64,000 nucleotides of DNA. Origin: Flavobacterium sp. CG_23.5. Its GTDB lineage: Bacteria > Bacteroidota > Bacteroidia > Flavobacteriales > Flavobacteriaceae. The notes beneath the pieces were generated by a model. That model was given only the letters and a program-made list of their open reading frames with translations. It did not search any database and had not been told where the DNA came from. The translations under genes were made by a program, and so were the position numbers. How positions within the stretch are numbered: the stretch's first letter is position 1; each line of letters begins with the position of its first letter. The DNA lies in contig NZ_JAGGNA010000001.1 of NCBI RefSeq assembly GCF_017875765.1, forward strand, positions 2,445,001 through 2,509,000, given 5' to 3'. Below, piece by piece: positions 10,414-18,688 of this stretch.

Positions 10414-10851
10414 TTAGTCAGTTGAAAGCTTATTGTTCCAGTATAACATTAATAACATGGTGACAATTACTGACGATGCCATTCCTTCAAAAAGCAAGCA
10501 AATGGAATATGTAGTTACCGATGGGTTTCCTCCAAACAAAAAAGTTTTTGAAAGTGATTGAACATAGGCATCACCTCCTTTTGAGTAGCTATAAATAATT
10601 AATGCCAAAATGCTTAAAAACACGCCGACAAGAGAAGTCTTCATAGCCGATACAGCGTTAGCAACAAATTCTTTTTTGCCTTCAACAATATTCATTTCGA
10701 TGGTTTTGTTGACACCGTAAAAAATGAAGACAACGTTTAACAAACGTAGATAAAACAAATTAGCGAGTCCTAAAACGTTCATTAGTAAAAAAAAGATTCC
10801 AATTCCAATAAAAATAATGCTTCCGTTTAATACTTCTTTTGGTAGTTTCAT
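10414..10851 (-). CDS. Small integral membrane protein (paralogue A)
   Basis: 145 residues with about four hydrophobic segments (residues ~9-30, 35-45, 72-90, 115-137). I recognise no named family. It is clearly paralogous to the next gene upstream: both start MKLPKE, share SKTFLFGGNPSV and GGDAYVQSL, and have the same length and topology. A loop carrying NIVEGKKEFVANAVSA separates the second and third membrane segments. The two genes are tandem on the same strand, 90 bp apart, and are probably co-transcribed. The function is unknown; the invariant central loop suggests a conserved binding surface rather than a plain membrane anchor. Confidence 0.65.
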   Translation of the reverse strand: MKLPKEVLNGSIIFIGIGIFFLLMNVLGLANLFYLRLLNVVFIFYGVNKTIEMNIVEGKKEFVANAVSAMKTSLVGVFLSILALIIYSYSKGGDAYVQSLSKTFLFGGNPSVTTYSICLLFEGMASSVIVTMLLMLYWNNKLSTD

Positions 10852-10941
10852 AGATGGTGCTTTTTTTATTTTATGAAGAAAATTTTCAAGAAAATAACGT
10901 CTTGTTTTTTTAAAGTGACCAAAAAGACAAGAATTTTATAT

Positions 10942-11391
10942 TTAAATTTTATGTTTATCAGAAGAGTATTTGGTCTCCCAGATTAACAGCAAAATAAAGG
11001 TAACAATTACCGCAGATACGATTCCTTCAAAAAATAAAGAAATAGAATACGTCATAACGGACGGGTTACCACCAAATAAAAAAGTCTTAGATAAGGATTG
11101 CACATAGGCGTCGCCACCTTTTGCATAACTATAGCCAATGAGTCCAAGGATGCTTAAAAAAACTCCGGATAGAGAGGTGAGAAGTGCTGCAACACCATTG
11201 GAAACCAAAGCTATTTCACCTTCCATAAAATTGGATTGTAAAGTCCTATTGGTACCATAAATAACAAATAAAACATTAAATAATCGTAAGAAAATCAGAT
11301 CTGCTAAACCCAAAAGCTCCATTAATAAAAAATAAGCTCCGATTCCGATGAAGATAATTAAGCCATTGGAAATTTCTTTTGGTAGTTTCAT
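10942..11391 (-). CDS. Small integral membrane protein (paralogue B)
   Basis: 149 residues, four predicted membrane segments, roughly 60% identical by eye to the downstream paralogue at 10414-10851. The C-terminus is slightly longer and charged (WETKYSSDKHKI). The blocks YSYAKGGDAYVQSLSKT and LFGGNPSVMTYSI are almost unchanged between copies, while the membrane segments diverge more. A TAAATTTG box (minus 11455-11448) 57 bp upstream of the ATG may be its -7 element, though no good -33 TTG is seen. No family or function is recognised; tandem gene duplication is the evident origin. Confidence 0.65.
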   Translation of the reverse strand: MKLPKEISNGLIIFIGIGAYFLLMELLGLADLIFLRLFNVLFVIYGTNRTLQSNFMEGEIALVSNGVAALLTSLSGVFLSILGLIGYSYAKGGDAYVQSLSKTFLFGGNPSVMTYSISLFFEGIVSAVIVTFILLLIWETKYSSDKHKI

Positions 11392-11507
11392 ATGATTAGA
11401 TTTTAAGCAATTAAAAAAATATCTGTATGATAAACATCACATTATGTCAAATTTACAGAAAATATAGTAATATTTCGTAAAATGTGTTAAAAGAATTTTC
11501 ACTAAAA

Positions 11508-12437
11508 TTATAGCTGGTTCAAATAAGTGTTTGCGGTTGTTGCATCTTTTTGCAATTGTTCTCGTAAAAGAGAAACAGATTCAAATTTTTGTTCTGAACG
11601 AATTCTTTTTAAAATAGAAACGGTGATTTCTTGACCATACAAATCTTCATTAAAGTCAAAATAATTGACTTCTATCGTTTGATTTTGACCATTAACAGTG
11701 GGATTGAAACCAATGTTCATCATTCCGAAAACAGTTTTATTATTGATTAGGCTTTTCACAATATAAACTCCATTTTGTGGAATAAGTTTGTAATCTTCTT
11801 CAACTTTTAAGTTGGCAGTTGGAAAACCTATCGTTCTGCCTAATTGTTTTCCTTTAACAATGATTCCGGTCAAGAAATACTCATATCCTAAATATTCATT
11901 TGCCAAAACCATGTCTCCTTGTAATAATGCCTTTCTAATCTTGGTCGAACTTACGGAAATCTCATTTATTTCCTGAACTGATATTTGTTCCACTTCGAAA
12001 CCATATTGTTCTCCAAAAGCGATCAAATCTTGAATATCTGCAGTGCGATTTCTTCCAAAACGATGGTCATGACCAATAATTATTTTTTGAATGTGAAATC
12101 GATCAACTAAAATAGTACTGACAAATTCCTCTGCTGTCAGTCTGGAAAATTGTTCGTCAAAAGGATGGATAACAAGGTTCTCAATTCCAATTTGGTTTAA
12201 CAAATCTATTTTTTCGTCAATGGTGTTGAGTAATTTTATATCGGAATGTTCCTGTAAAACCATTCTGGGATGAGGAAAGAAAGTAAGAACCAGACTTTCA
12301 TAAGTACCGTTTTGTGATTTTTGAATTATTTTTTCCAGAATTTTTCTATGCCCAATATGAACTCCATCAAAAGTTCCTAAAGTTAAGATTGTTTTTTTTG
12401 TGGAAGCGAAATCGTTTATGGAATGAAAAATCTTCAA
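11508..12437 (-). CDS. ribF: Bifunctional riboflavin kinase / FAD synthetase
   Basis: 309 residues. It converts riboflavin to FMN and then FAD. The N-terminal adenylyltransferase domain shows GTFDGVHIGH (residues 21-30), the nucleotide-binding HxGH motif, plus GHDHRFG. The C-terminal kinase domain shows GRTIGFPTANL and NGVY. Length and order match the bacterial bifunctional family. A promoter with TTG-N18-TAAATTTG lies 23-51 bp upstream. It stands alone between the membrane-protein pair and the divergently transcribed metalloprotease gene. Confidence 0.95.
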   Translation of the reverse strand: MKIFHSINDFASTKKTILTLGTFDGVHIGHRKILEKIIQKSQNGTYESLVLTFFPHPRMVLQEHSDIKLLNTIDEKIDLLNQIGIENLVIHPFDEQFSRLTAEEFVSTILVDRFHIQKIIIGHDHRFGRNRTADIQDLIAFGEQYGFEVEQISVQEINEISVSSTKIRKALLQGDMVLANEYLGYEYFLTGIIVKGKQLGRTIGFPTANLKVEEDYKLIPQNGVYIVKSLINNKTVFGMMNIGFNPTVNGQNQTIEVNYFDFNEDLYGQEITVSILKRIRSEQKFESVSLLREQLQKDATTANTYLNQL

Positions 12438-12459
12438 AGCAATTGTTTTTATAATGCTG

Positions 12460-12488
12460 CAAATTTATACTATCTATTTTAAATGCAA
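12460..12488 (-). promoter_or_regulatory. ribF promoter
   Basis: Minus strand: TTG (12488-12486), 18-nt spacer, TAAATTTG (12467-12460). One base short of the N19 consensus. The -7 box is followed by GCAGCAT, the same bases that follow the pth -7 box. Confidence 0.6.
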
Positions 12489-12626
12489 CCGCTAATGGAA
12501 TTGATTTTCGATAGAATTTGGCATAGAATTTTCAAAAAAGTCTTTAAAAACAAAAAATCATCGGTTCGAATGTATTAATTCTTTTAAATTATTAAGCTTT
12601 GGACTAATACATTAACATAAATGGTT

Positions 12627-12634
12627 TAATTTTG
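12627..12634 (+). promoter_or_regulatory. -7 element upstream of the metalloprotease gene
   Basis: TAATTTTG matches TAnnTTTG, 22 bp before the chosen ATG. The nearest TTG is too far upstream (about 25-nt spacer), so the promoter is only half supported. Confidence 0.4.
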
Positions 12635-12655
12635 ACGTTTAAATATTTTTTGGCC

Positions 12656-15334
12656 ATGAAAAAAACTATACTATTACTGATGATTGTAGTTGTTAGTTCA
12701 ACAATCCACGCTCAAAACGACTCTCCTTGGAAAAAAGTGGACCAGAACAAGCTGTCCATCTCAAATCGAAATGGTGTTAAGCCAAATCTCGATAATAAAT
12801 TGTTATTTTCTTTAGATGAGGTGGCGATGAAGCAGTCATTGCTTCCGTTGCAGGATAAAATAGCGAAAGGAAATAGAATTACGATACTAATTCCGAACAA
12901 AAAAGGAGTCTTAGAACAGTTCTTAGTGTGGGAATCTTCTAATTTTGCACCAGAATTGCAAGCTAAATATCCCGATATTAGAGCGTATGCGGGAGTTGGT
13001 ATCACAGACAAAAAAGCCTCGATAAATTTTAGTTTCTCTCCAAATGGGATTCAAACCATGGTTTTAAGAGCTGATGAAGGTTCTGAATTTATAGAACCAT
13101 ATCCTGAGAACAAGAGTATGTACGTGCTTTTTGATTCTAAAAACAGAAATAGAGGAGATTTGCCTTTTAGTTGTACAACTGAAGATAAGGCTTTGAGCAA
13201 GGAACTGCTAAATAAAGCGAGCAAAATATCAGCCAATAATAGAGTTTTTAAAACCTTAAGACTTGCTTTGTCCTGCACTGGAGAGTATGCTACATATTTT
13301 GGAGGAACTGTCACTGGTGCTTTGGCTGGTATGAATAAAACCATGACTAGAGTAAACGGAATCTTAAATAAAGACTTAGCTGTAAAATTAGAAATCATTT
13401 CCAATAATGCTTCCATAATGTATACAAATGCAGTTACAGATCCATATTCTGATTCAGCTGCAGGTGTTGGAGGGGCTTGGAATCAAGAATTGCAAGATAA
13501 TTTAAGCAACGTTATAGGCAATGGTGGGTACGATATAGGTCATTTATTTGGCGCAGCTGGCGGGGGCGGTAACGCGGGTTGTATTGGTTGCGTTTGTGTT
13601 AATCCTACATTGGACGTGCCCTTAGGTAAAGGAAGTGCTTTTACATCGCCAAGTGATTCAAAACCGGAAGGAGATACCTTTGATATTGATTTTGTAGCTC
13701 ATGAAATGGGACATCAATTAGGTGCAAATCATACTTTTTCTTATAGTATTGAAGACACTGGGGTAAGTGTAGAACCCGGAAGTGGATCAACTATTATGGG
13801 TTATGCCGGAATTACCACTGATTATGATGTTCAACCTAATTCAGATGATTATTTTGCATATGCCAGTATTAATCAAATCCAGACGAATCTTTTAACCAAA
13901 ACATGTCCAGTAAGTACAATAACGACAAATAGTCCTCCTGTTATTGATGCAGGCCTTGATTGGACAATTCCTTATGGCACTCCATTTATTTTAAAAGGTA
14001 CTGGGTCTGACATTAATGGTGATGTATTGACTTATTGCTGGGAAGAAAATGATTCTGCTACTACGCAAAGTGGAGCGAACAGTACAGCAATACCTACTAA
14101 ACCTAACGGTCCATTATTTAGGTCAATCTTGCCTAGCAGCTCTAAAATTAGATACATGCCTGCCTACAGTTCCGTATTGTCTAATAAATTAACCACAATA
14201 TGGGAATCGGTTGCTACAGTAGCAAGAACATTACATTTTACTTTGACCGGAAGAGACAATGCTGCACAAGGCAATGCACAAACCAATACCGATGAAATGA
14301 TCGTAAATGTTAGTGGAACGGTAGGTCCATTTGCCGTTACTTCACAAAACACCGATAATTTAAGTTGGTTTCAAGGTGCCTCACAAACGGTAACTTGGAG
14401 TGTAAACGGTTCAGCTGCTTTGACCGGATCTTCTACGGTAAATATCAAACTTTCTACTGATGGTGGTTTGACTTTTCCAACTACTTTGGTTGGGGCCACG
14501 CCCAATGATGGTTCTCAAACGATCACCGTACCAAATATTACAGAAAAAAATTGTAGAATTTTGATTGAGCCAACGGGGAATATATTTTATGCTTTAAACA
14601 GCAAAGCTTTTGCTATTGGATATTCGGTAACTTCTTCTTGTAATACATATACTTTCAATGCTCCTTTTGCAATACCGGAATCTGCAAGTTACACAACAAG
14701 AGCGATTACTGTTCCTGCTTCCACTGGCGCAATAGCTAACGTAAGTTTGGCTGTTGGTTTTACTCACTCCTATTTGTCAGATGTACAAATTGATGTTGTC
14801 GGCCCACAAGGTCCAACCGTAAAATTGTTTGAAAGAAGTTGTGGAACCACTAGTAATACATTACTATTGAATTATGATGATCAAGGCAACGCACTTTCTT
14901 GTAGCGAAACTGCAGTTCAAAATGTAACTCCCTACGAGCCTTTAGCAGTTTTTAATGGACAAAACCCCGCGGGAGTTTGGACTTTCAGAATTCGTGATGC
15001 GTTCAAAGGGGATGTCGGAACCTTAAATTCAGCATCGATAACTATTTGCACGCAAACCTATACGCTTGCGGCGCCTGAATTTGAAATCAATGATTTTGTT
15101 TTATATCCAAATCCCAACAAAGGAAATTTTAATGTACAGTTTACAAGTAAATCTTCTACTGGAATAAAAGTCCTTGTTAATGATTTGTTGGGCAGAAAAA
15201 TATTTGAAAAAGAGTTTGAAAACAACGCTAATTTCAACGAAAATATTCAATTAAAAAATGCGCAAGCGGGTATTTATTTATTGACAGTTTTGGATGGAGA
15301 ACGAAAACAAATTAAGAAAATAGTGGTCGAATAA
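12656..15334 (+). CDS. Secreted reprolysin-like zinc metalloprotease with P-domain and T9SS type A signal
   Basis: 892 residues starting at MKKTILLL; the upstream in-frame TTG would place extra residues before the signal peptide. Signal peptide residues 1-20 (ends IHAQ). The catalytic motif HEMGHQLGANH near residue 349 is the metzincin HExxHxxGxxH zinc site, and a Met-turn (STIMGYAG) follows about 30 residues later. After this come a PKD-like segment (VIDAGLDWTIPYG), a second beta domain, and a proprotein-convertase P-domain (about 662-803, with DVQIDVVGPQG and PAGVWTFRIRD). Last is a type A T9SS sorting domain (LYPNPNKGNF). It should be an extracellular or surface protease. The substrate is not evident. 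Confidence 0.92.
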   Translation: MKKTILLLMIVVVSSTIHAQNDSPWKKVDQNKLSISNRNGVKPNLDNKLLFSLDEVAMKQSLLPLQDKIAKGNRITILIPNKKGVLEQFLVWESSNFAPELQAKYPDIRAYAGVGITDKKASINFSFSPNGIQTMVLRADEGSEFIEPYPENKSMYVLFDSKNRNRGDLPFSCTTEDKALSKELLNKASKISANNRVFKTLRLALSCTGEYATYFGGTVTGALAGMNKTMTRVNGILNKDLAVKLEIISNNASIMYTNAVTDPYSDSAAGVGGAWNQELQDNLSNVIGNGGYDIGHLFGAAGGGGNAGCIGCVCVNPTLDVPLGKGSAFTSPSDSKPEGDTFDIDFVAHEMGHQLGANHTFSYSIEDTGVSVEPGSGSTIMGYAGITTDYDVQPNSDDYFAYASINQIQTNLLTKTCPVSTITTNSPPVIDAGLDWTIPYGTPFILKGTGSDINGDVLTYCWEENDSATTQSGANSTAIPTKPNGPLFRSILPSSSKIRYMPAYSSVLSNKLTTIWESVATVARTLHFTLTGRDNAAQGNAQTNTDEMIVNVSGTVGPFAVTSQNTDNLSWFQGASQTVTWSVNGSAALTGSSTVNIKLSTDGGLTFPTTLVGATPNDGSQTITVPNITEKNCRILIEPTGNIFYALNSKAFAIGYSVTSSCNTYTFNAPFAIPESASYTTRAITVPASTGAIANVSLAVGFTHSYLSDVQIDVVGPQGPTVKLFERSCGTTSNTLLLNYDDQGNALSCSETAVQNVTPYEPLAVFNGQNPAGVWTFRIRDAFKGDVGTLNSASITICTQTYTLAAPEFEINDFVLYPNPNKGNFNVQFTSKSSTGIKVLVNDLLGRKIFEKEFENNANFNENIQLKNAQAGIYLLTVLDGERKQIKKIVVE

Positions 15335-15353
15335 ATAAAAACAGTACATAACC

Positions 15354-15389
15354 AAAAAGGGAAACATGAGTTCATGTTTCCCTTTTTTT
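15354..15389. terminator. Bidirectional intrinsic terminator
   Basis: Stem of about 16 bp (AAAAAGGGAAACATGA with TCATGTTTCCCTTTTT) flanked by A and T runs. It is shared by the convergent metalloprotease and pth genes; the pth stop codon lies at the edge of the hairpin. Confidence 0.85.
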
Positions 15390-16062
15390 ATTTCCCGTTA
15401 AATGCCGTCATGGTATTTTCTAATCCGGCAGTCCCGAAAGATTTTATAATCTCCGAAGCTACTTCCAGTCTTTCCGGAAGTGCAGTTTTTTCAGCATCAT
15501 CCCACTCTCCAAGTACGTAATCGATTTGTTTTCCTTTTTTGAATTCGTCGCTAATTCCAAAACGAAATCGAGCATAGTTTTGAGTATTTAAAACCAAATT
15601 GATATTTTTGAGTCCGTTGTGACCGCCGTCGCTTCCTTTAGATCTAATGCGAATACTTCCAAAAGAAAGATTCAAATCATCGGCAATGATTAAGATGTTT
15701 TCCAGCGGAATTTTCTCTTTCTCCATCCAATATTGTACCGCTTTACCGCTCAAATTCATATAAGTGTTGGGTTTGAGGAGTAGAAGTGTTCTTCCTTTAA
15801 ATTTGTATTCGGCAAGGGAACCCAGTTTTACGGTTTCGAAATTGACTCCTTCTTTTCGGGCTAGGAAATCGACTACTTTAAAACCGATGTTGTGTCGGGT
15901 GTTTACATATTCGGCACCAATGTTGCCGAGTCCAACTATTAAAAATTTATTACTCACGTTTTTTATATTGTTTTTTTGGTGTTCGTGAACCTCCGGTTTC
16001 ATATAATCTGTATTGTCTTCTATTTTCTTTGATGAAAACAGGTTGTATATCCATTTTATCAT
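15388..16062 (-). CDS. pth: Peptidyl-tRNA hydrolase
   Basis: Releases tRNA from peptidyl-tRNAs dropped by ribosomes. Family marks are FLIVGLGNIGAEYVNTRHNIGF (conserved Asn and catalytic His), LLKPNTYMNLSG, and DDLNLSFG followed by GHNGLKN. At 224 residues it is ~35 longer than typical Pth because of an N-terminal charged extension before NKFLIVGLGN. A GTG just before SNKFLIV could give a standard-length protein. However, a good promoter ends only 4 nt before the ATG used here, consistent with a nearly leaderless message starting at the long form. Downstream of rplY on the same strand, but separated by 465 bp and with its own promoter. Confidence 0.93.
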   Translation of the reverse strand: MIKWIYNLFSSKKIEDNTDYMKPEVHEHQKNNIKNVSNKFLIVGLGNIGAEYVNTRHNIGFKVVDFLARKEGVNFETVKLGSLAEYKFKGRTLLLLKPNTYMNLSGKAVQYWMEKEKIPLENILIIADDLNLSFGSIRIRSKGSDGGHNGLKNINLVLNTQNYARFRFGISDEFKKGKQIDYVLGEWDDAEKTALPERLEVASEIIKSFGTAGLENTMTAFNGK

Positions 16063-16066
16063 GCTG

Positions 16067-16097
16067 CAAAAGTAAACTTAATTAGATAATTAGTCAA
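16067..16097 (-). promoter_or_regulatory. pth promoter
   Basis: Minus strand: TTG (16097-16095), 20-nt spacer, TACTTTTG (16074-16067). Only CAGC separates the -7 box from the ATG, so the predicted transcription start falls at or next to the start codon. Confidence 0.6.
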
Positions 16098-16185
16098 TTA
16101 GATAATTTGGTATTAGTGAAATATTTTATGTTTTTGCCTAAAATGTATTTCTTCCTTGTTTTTCATAAAAGGTTTTGGTTTTTTA

Positions 16186-16218
16186 ATCTTTGTCAAAGTT
16201 CGAAACTTTGACAAAGAT
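16186..16218. repeat. Perfect 15-bp inverted repeat
   Basis: Arms ATCTTTGTCAAAGTT and AACTTTGACAAAGAT with a 3-nt loop, followed by a T-run on the plus strand. It is far from any gene end, so more likely a dispersed repeat than a terminator, though it could terminate plus-strand transcription. Confidence 0.7.
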
Positions 16219-16277
16219 GCCTTTTTTTGTGTCGCTACGATATTTGAAATTGTCTTGACCAAACTAAATGTTCTAAA

Positions 16278-16353
16278 CTAGCCGTGATTGAAATGGAAAT
16301 CCTTTTTATCTCGTTGTCAAAACGAGATGAAAAGATTGCAATGGAAAGCGGGA
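16278..16353 (+). repeat. Structured repeat with variable hairpin, copy 1
   Basis: Conserved left flank CTAGCCGTGATTGAAATGG and right flank GATTGCAATGGAAAGCGGGA surround a ~14-bp hairpin (CTTTTTATCTCGTT / AACGAGATGAAAAG). The same flanks with a different hairpin sequence occur at 29212-29285. Compensatory differences in the stem suggest a structured RNA or a palindrome-based mobile repeat. The orientation shown is arbitrary. Confidence 0.55.
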
Positions 16354-16477
16354 CAACTGCTGTGGTAAAACGAGGGTTTGTGCTCCTAATTATTAAGGAT
16401 GGGAAATAAATTCAAGAATGCGAAACGAGTTCAAGAATGGGGAAAAATCCCGATTGCTTTCGGGACAGATTAAATAA

Positions 16478-16510
16478 AAAAAGCACCAGTTTTACAACTG
16501 ATGCTTTTAA
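16478..16510 (-). terminator. rplY terminator
   Basis: Minus strand: 10-bp stem AAGCATCAGT/ACTGGTGCTT (one G-T pair) with a short loop and a T-run. It ends just after the rplY stop codon. Confidence 0.8.
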
Positions 16511-16527
16511 ATTTGATGGAAAAAAGA

Positions 16528-17139
16528 TTATTTTTTCTTTCCTTTTACTGGAGCTTTCGCTGCTTTGGCTGCTTCTTGAGCTGCTTTCATAGCGGCACGA
16601 GAGATTCTTACTTGAGCAACAACAGTGTTGTCAGGGTGAATCAATTTGTAGTTGTCGTTTGCTAATTTAGTAACGTACAATTTGTTCCCCATTTCAAGTG
16701 GAGTAATGTCAGCTTCAATAAAATCTGGAAGATTTTTTGGTAAAGCTTTTACTTTAAGTTTACGAGTGTTCAAACGTAAAACACCACCTGCAAGAACACC
16801 TTTAGAGGTTCCAACAACTTTAACAGGAACTTCCATAGTGATTTCCTTGTCATCAAATAATTGAAAGAAGTCAATGTGTAAAATCTTGTCAGACACCGGG
16901 TGAACCTGGATGTCTTGTAAAATTGCGTTAAATGATTTTCCTTTTCCAAGATCGATCTCAACTGTGTGAGCGTTTGGAGTGTAAACCAAGTTTTTGAAAG
17001 CCATAACTTCTGCTGAGAAATGAACTGCCTGATTTCCTCCGTATAATACGCAAGGAACCAATCCAGCATTACGTAGGGCTTTAGTCGCAACTTTACCCAC
17101 GCTTTCTCTTTCTGATCCTTTAATTGTAATCGATTTCAT
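16528..17139 (-). CDS. rplY: 50S ribosomal protein L25 / Ctc family
   Basis: 203 residues of the long CTC form: an N-terminal 5S rRNA-binding L25 domain ([33 protein letters not shown]) plus the beta-barrel TL5 domain ([18 protein letters not shown]). The C-terminal tail is low-complexity Ala/Lys. It binds 5S rRNA in the central protuberance of the ribosome. It lies 104 bp downstream of prs on the same strand; the prs-rplY order is common in bacteria, so co-transcription is likely. It has its own terminator. Confidence 0.95.
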   Translation of the reverse strand: MKSITIKGSERESVGKVATKALRNAGLVPCVLYGGNQAVHFSAEVMAFKNLVYTPNAHTVEIDLGKGKSFNAILQDIQVHPVSDKILHIDFFQLFDDKEITMEVPVKVVGTSKGVLAGGVLRLNTRKLKVKALPKNLPDFIEADITPLEMGNKLYVTKLANDNYKLIHPDNTVVAQVRISRAAMKAAQEAAKAAKAPVKGKKK

Positions 17140-17243
17140 TGTAAAAAAAATATAGTTATTAAATAATATTACTTGTTAATTGCTTTAAGCGTTAGGACAT
17201 GAAGGCTTTCGACTTTATGACTTACAACTTTAAGACTTGTGTA

Positions 17244-18185
17244 TTACATTATAAACTTCCCACTAATGGAATTGTTGTGGTGTACCATGTGCATAACTTC
17301 TGCAAAAAGTGGTGCACAACTCAACACTCTTATTTTGTTTGATTCTTTCTTCAACGGAATAGAATCGGTAACTATTAATTCTAATAATTTAGAATTCTCT
17401 ATTTTTTCGTAGGCATCTCCTGATAAAATAGCGTGGGTGCAAATTGCTCTTACGCTTAATGCTCCTTTTTCGATCATTAAGTCAGCGGCTTTCGCCAAAG
17501 TTCCTCCGGTATCAATCATGTCATCTACTAAGATCACGTTTTTACCTCTTACCTCACCAATCAATTCCATGGTGTCGATAATATTGGCTTCTTTTCTTTG
17601 TTTGTAACAAATAACCACATCAGATTCTAAAAATTTAGAATAGGCATACGCTCTTTTGGAACCACCCATATCTGGAGAAGCAATCGTTAAATTATCTAAT
17701 CCTAAACTTTTTACATAAGGTAAAAAGATAGTCGATGCAAAAAGATGATCTACTGGTTTTTCAAAGAAGCCTTGAATTTGATCTGCGTGCAAATCCATTG
17801 TCATTACTCTAGTAGCTCCAGCAGCGTCCAATAAATTAGCTACTAATTTTGCTCCTATCGGCACTCTTGGCTTGTCTTTTCTATCTTGTCGCGCCCAACC
17901 AAAGTAAGGTATTACTGCAGTTATGTGTCGAGCCGAAGCGCGTTTTGCTGCATCAATCATAAGTAACAATTCCATCAAATTATCTGCGGTAGGAAAAGTT
18001 GAACAAACAATAAAAACCCGTAATCCTCTGATTGACTCTTCATAAGAAGGTTGAAATTCACCGTCGCTGTATTTCGACATGCTTATTTTCCCTAACGGAA
18101 TTCCGTATTGTTCCGCTATTTTTTCAGCAAGATATACACTTTGTGAACAAGCAAAAATTTTAGCTTCTGGTTCTAGGTGTGACAT
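17244..18185 (-). CDS. prs: Ribose-phosphate pyrophosphokinase
   Basis: 313 residues. Makes PRPP from ribose 5-phosphate and ATP for nucleotide, His and Trp synthesis. Family marks are KYSDGEFQPSYEESIRG, the ATP-binding flexible region YFGWARQDRKDKPRVPIGAK, the PRPP loop VILVDDMIDTGGTL and the C-terminal TDSIPL. Full-length and intact. A TAAATTTG box (minus 18242-18235) gives a predicted ~45-nt leader. The spacer after its stop contains 7-bp word repeats (about 17204-17240). Confidence 0.95.
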   Translation of the reverse strand: MSHLEPEAKIFACSQSVYLAEKIAEQYGIPLGKISMSKYSDGEFQPSYEESIRGLRVFIVCSTFPTADNLMELLLMIDAAKRASARHITAVIPYFGWARQDRKDKPRVPIGAKLVANLLDAAGATRVMTMDLHADQIQGFFEKPVDHLFASTIFLPYVKSLGLDNLTIASPDMGGSKRAYAYSKFLESDVVICYKQRKEANIIDTMELIGEVRGKNVILVDDMIDTGGTLAKAADLMIEKGALSVRAICTHAILSGDAYEKIENSKLLELIVTDSIPLKKESNKIRVLSCAPLFAEVMHMVHHNNSISGKFIM

Positions 18186-18234
18186 TTAATTTGTTGTTTT
18201 GTAGTTAGTTGTGTGTTGTGTTTTTAACGAGGTG

Positions 18235-18242
18235 CAAATTTA
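18235..18242 (-). promoter_or_regulatory. prs -7 element
   Basis: TAAATTTG on the minus strand matches TAnnTTTG. A TTG at the correct -33 distance is not seen (TTT instead), so the call rests on the -7 box and position. Confidence 0.45.
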
Positions 18243-18286
18243 TAAAATTTATTCAACTCTGAAAGGAAAAAATTAAGTATTTTTAG

Positions 18287-18316
18287 TTGAACATTTAATA
18301 TTATTTTTTACATTTG
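18287..18316 (+). promoter_or_regulatory. tRNA-Leu promoter
   Basis: TTG (18287-18289), 19-nt spacer, TACATTTG (18309-18316): an exact Bacteroidota consensus. It points at the tRNA-Leu gene, leaving an ~80-nt 5' precursor to be removed by RNase P. Confidence 0.75.
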
Positions 18317-18404
18317 CACCGTGTTAAAGGAATTGATGGTTGATTTAAACATAATCACATCTTTTATTGCGTTGAAATAACTGTCGTTATTTCATGTCTG
18401 CTAA

Positions 18405-18484
18405 GCCCGGATGGCGGAATTGGTAGACGCGCTGGTCTCAAACACCTGTGGGAAACCGTGCCGGTTCGACTCCGGCTCCGGGTA
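18405..18484 (+). tRNA. tRNA-Leu (anticodon CAA)
   Basis: Cloverleaf read by hand. Acceptor 18405-18411 pairs with 18477-18483 (first pair G-U), discriminator A at 18484. D-stem GCG/CGC. The anticodon loop CTCAAAC places CAA at 18439-18441 (reads UUG). A long variable arm (about 11 nt) is typical of class II Leu tRNA, and the T-arm is GCCGG-TTCGACT-CCGGC. CCA is not encoded. The anticodon stem CTGGT/ACCTG has a T-T mismatch at its second pair. Confidence 0.93.
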
Positions 18485-18485
18485 C

Positions 18486-18516
18486 AAAAACCGCTTCGAA
18501 AGAAGCGGTTTTTTTT
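18486..18516 (+). terminator. Terminator after tRNA-Leu
   Basis: Stem AACCGCTTC-GAAA-GAAGCGGTT followed by eight T. It starts 5 nt after the tRNA 3' end, giving a single-gene tRNA transcript. Confidence 0.9.
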
Positions 18517-18576
18517 GGTTTAACATAAATCGTATTGGTTGATTCTATTGCTTTAATAGCTATTAATTTCTTGATT

Positions 18577-18620
18577 TTAAAAAAGCAGAGCCACTAATTT
18601 TTATTAGTGGCTCTGCTTTT
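18577..18620 (-). terminator. Strong terminator of the MORN-like gene
   Basis: Perfect 18-bp stem (AAAAGCAGAGCCACTAAT at 18581-18598 with its complement at 18603-18620) and a 4-nt loop. Read on the minus strand it is followed by six T. It serves the minus-strand gene ending at 18689. Confidence 0.85.
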
Positions 18621-18688
18621 GTGGATTGTATTTATAAATGCGAATAACTTAAAGGTATGTTTTCTTTGCGTTTATTATTGGATATGTG

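Larger units (their letters stand above)
16063..16527. other. Gene-free stretch rich in repeats
   Basis: This 465-bp spacer between pth and rplY has no convincing ORF. It holds the pth promoter, a perfect 15-bp hairpin (16186-16218), a structured repeat copy (16278-16353), two direct copies of TTCAAGAATG (around 16411 and 16429), a TCCCGA-N6-TCGGGA hairpin (16448-16465) and the rplY terminator. It looks like an accumulation site for small repeats. Confidence 0.7.
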
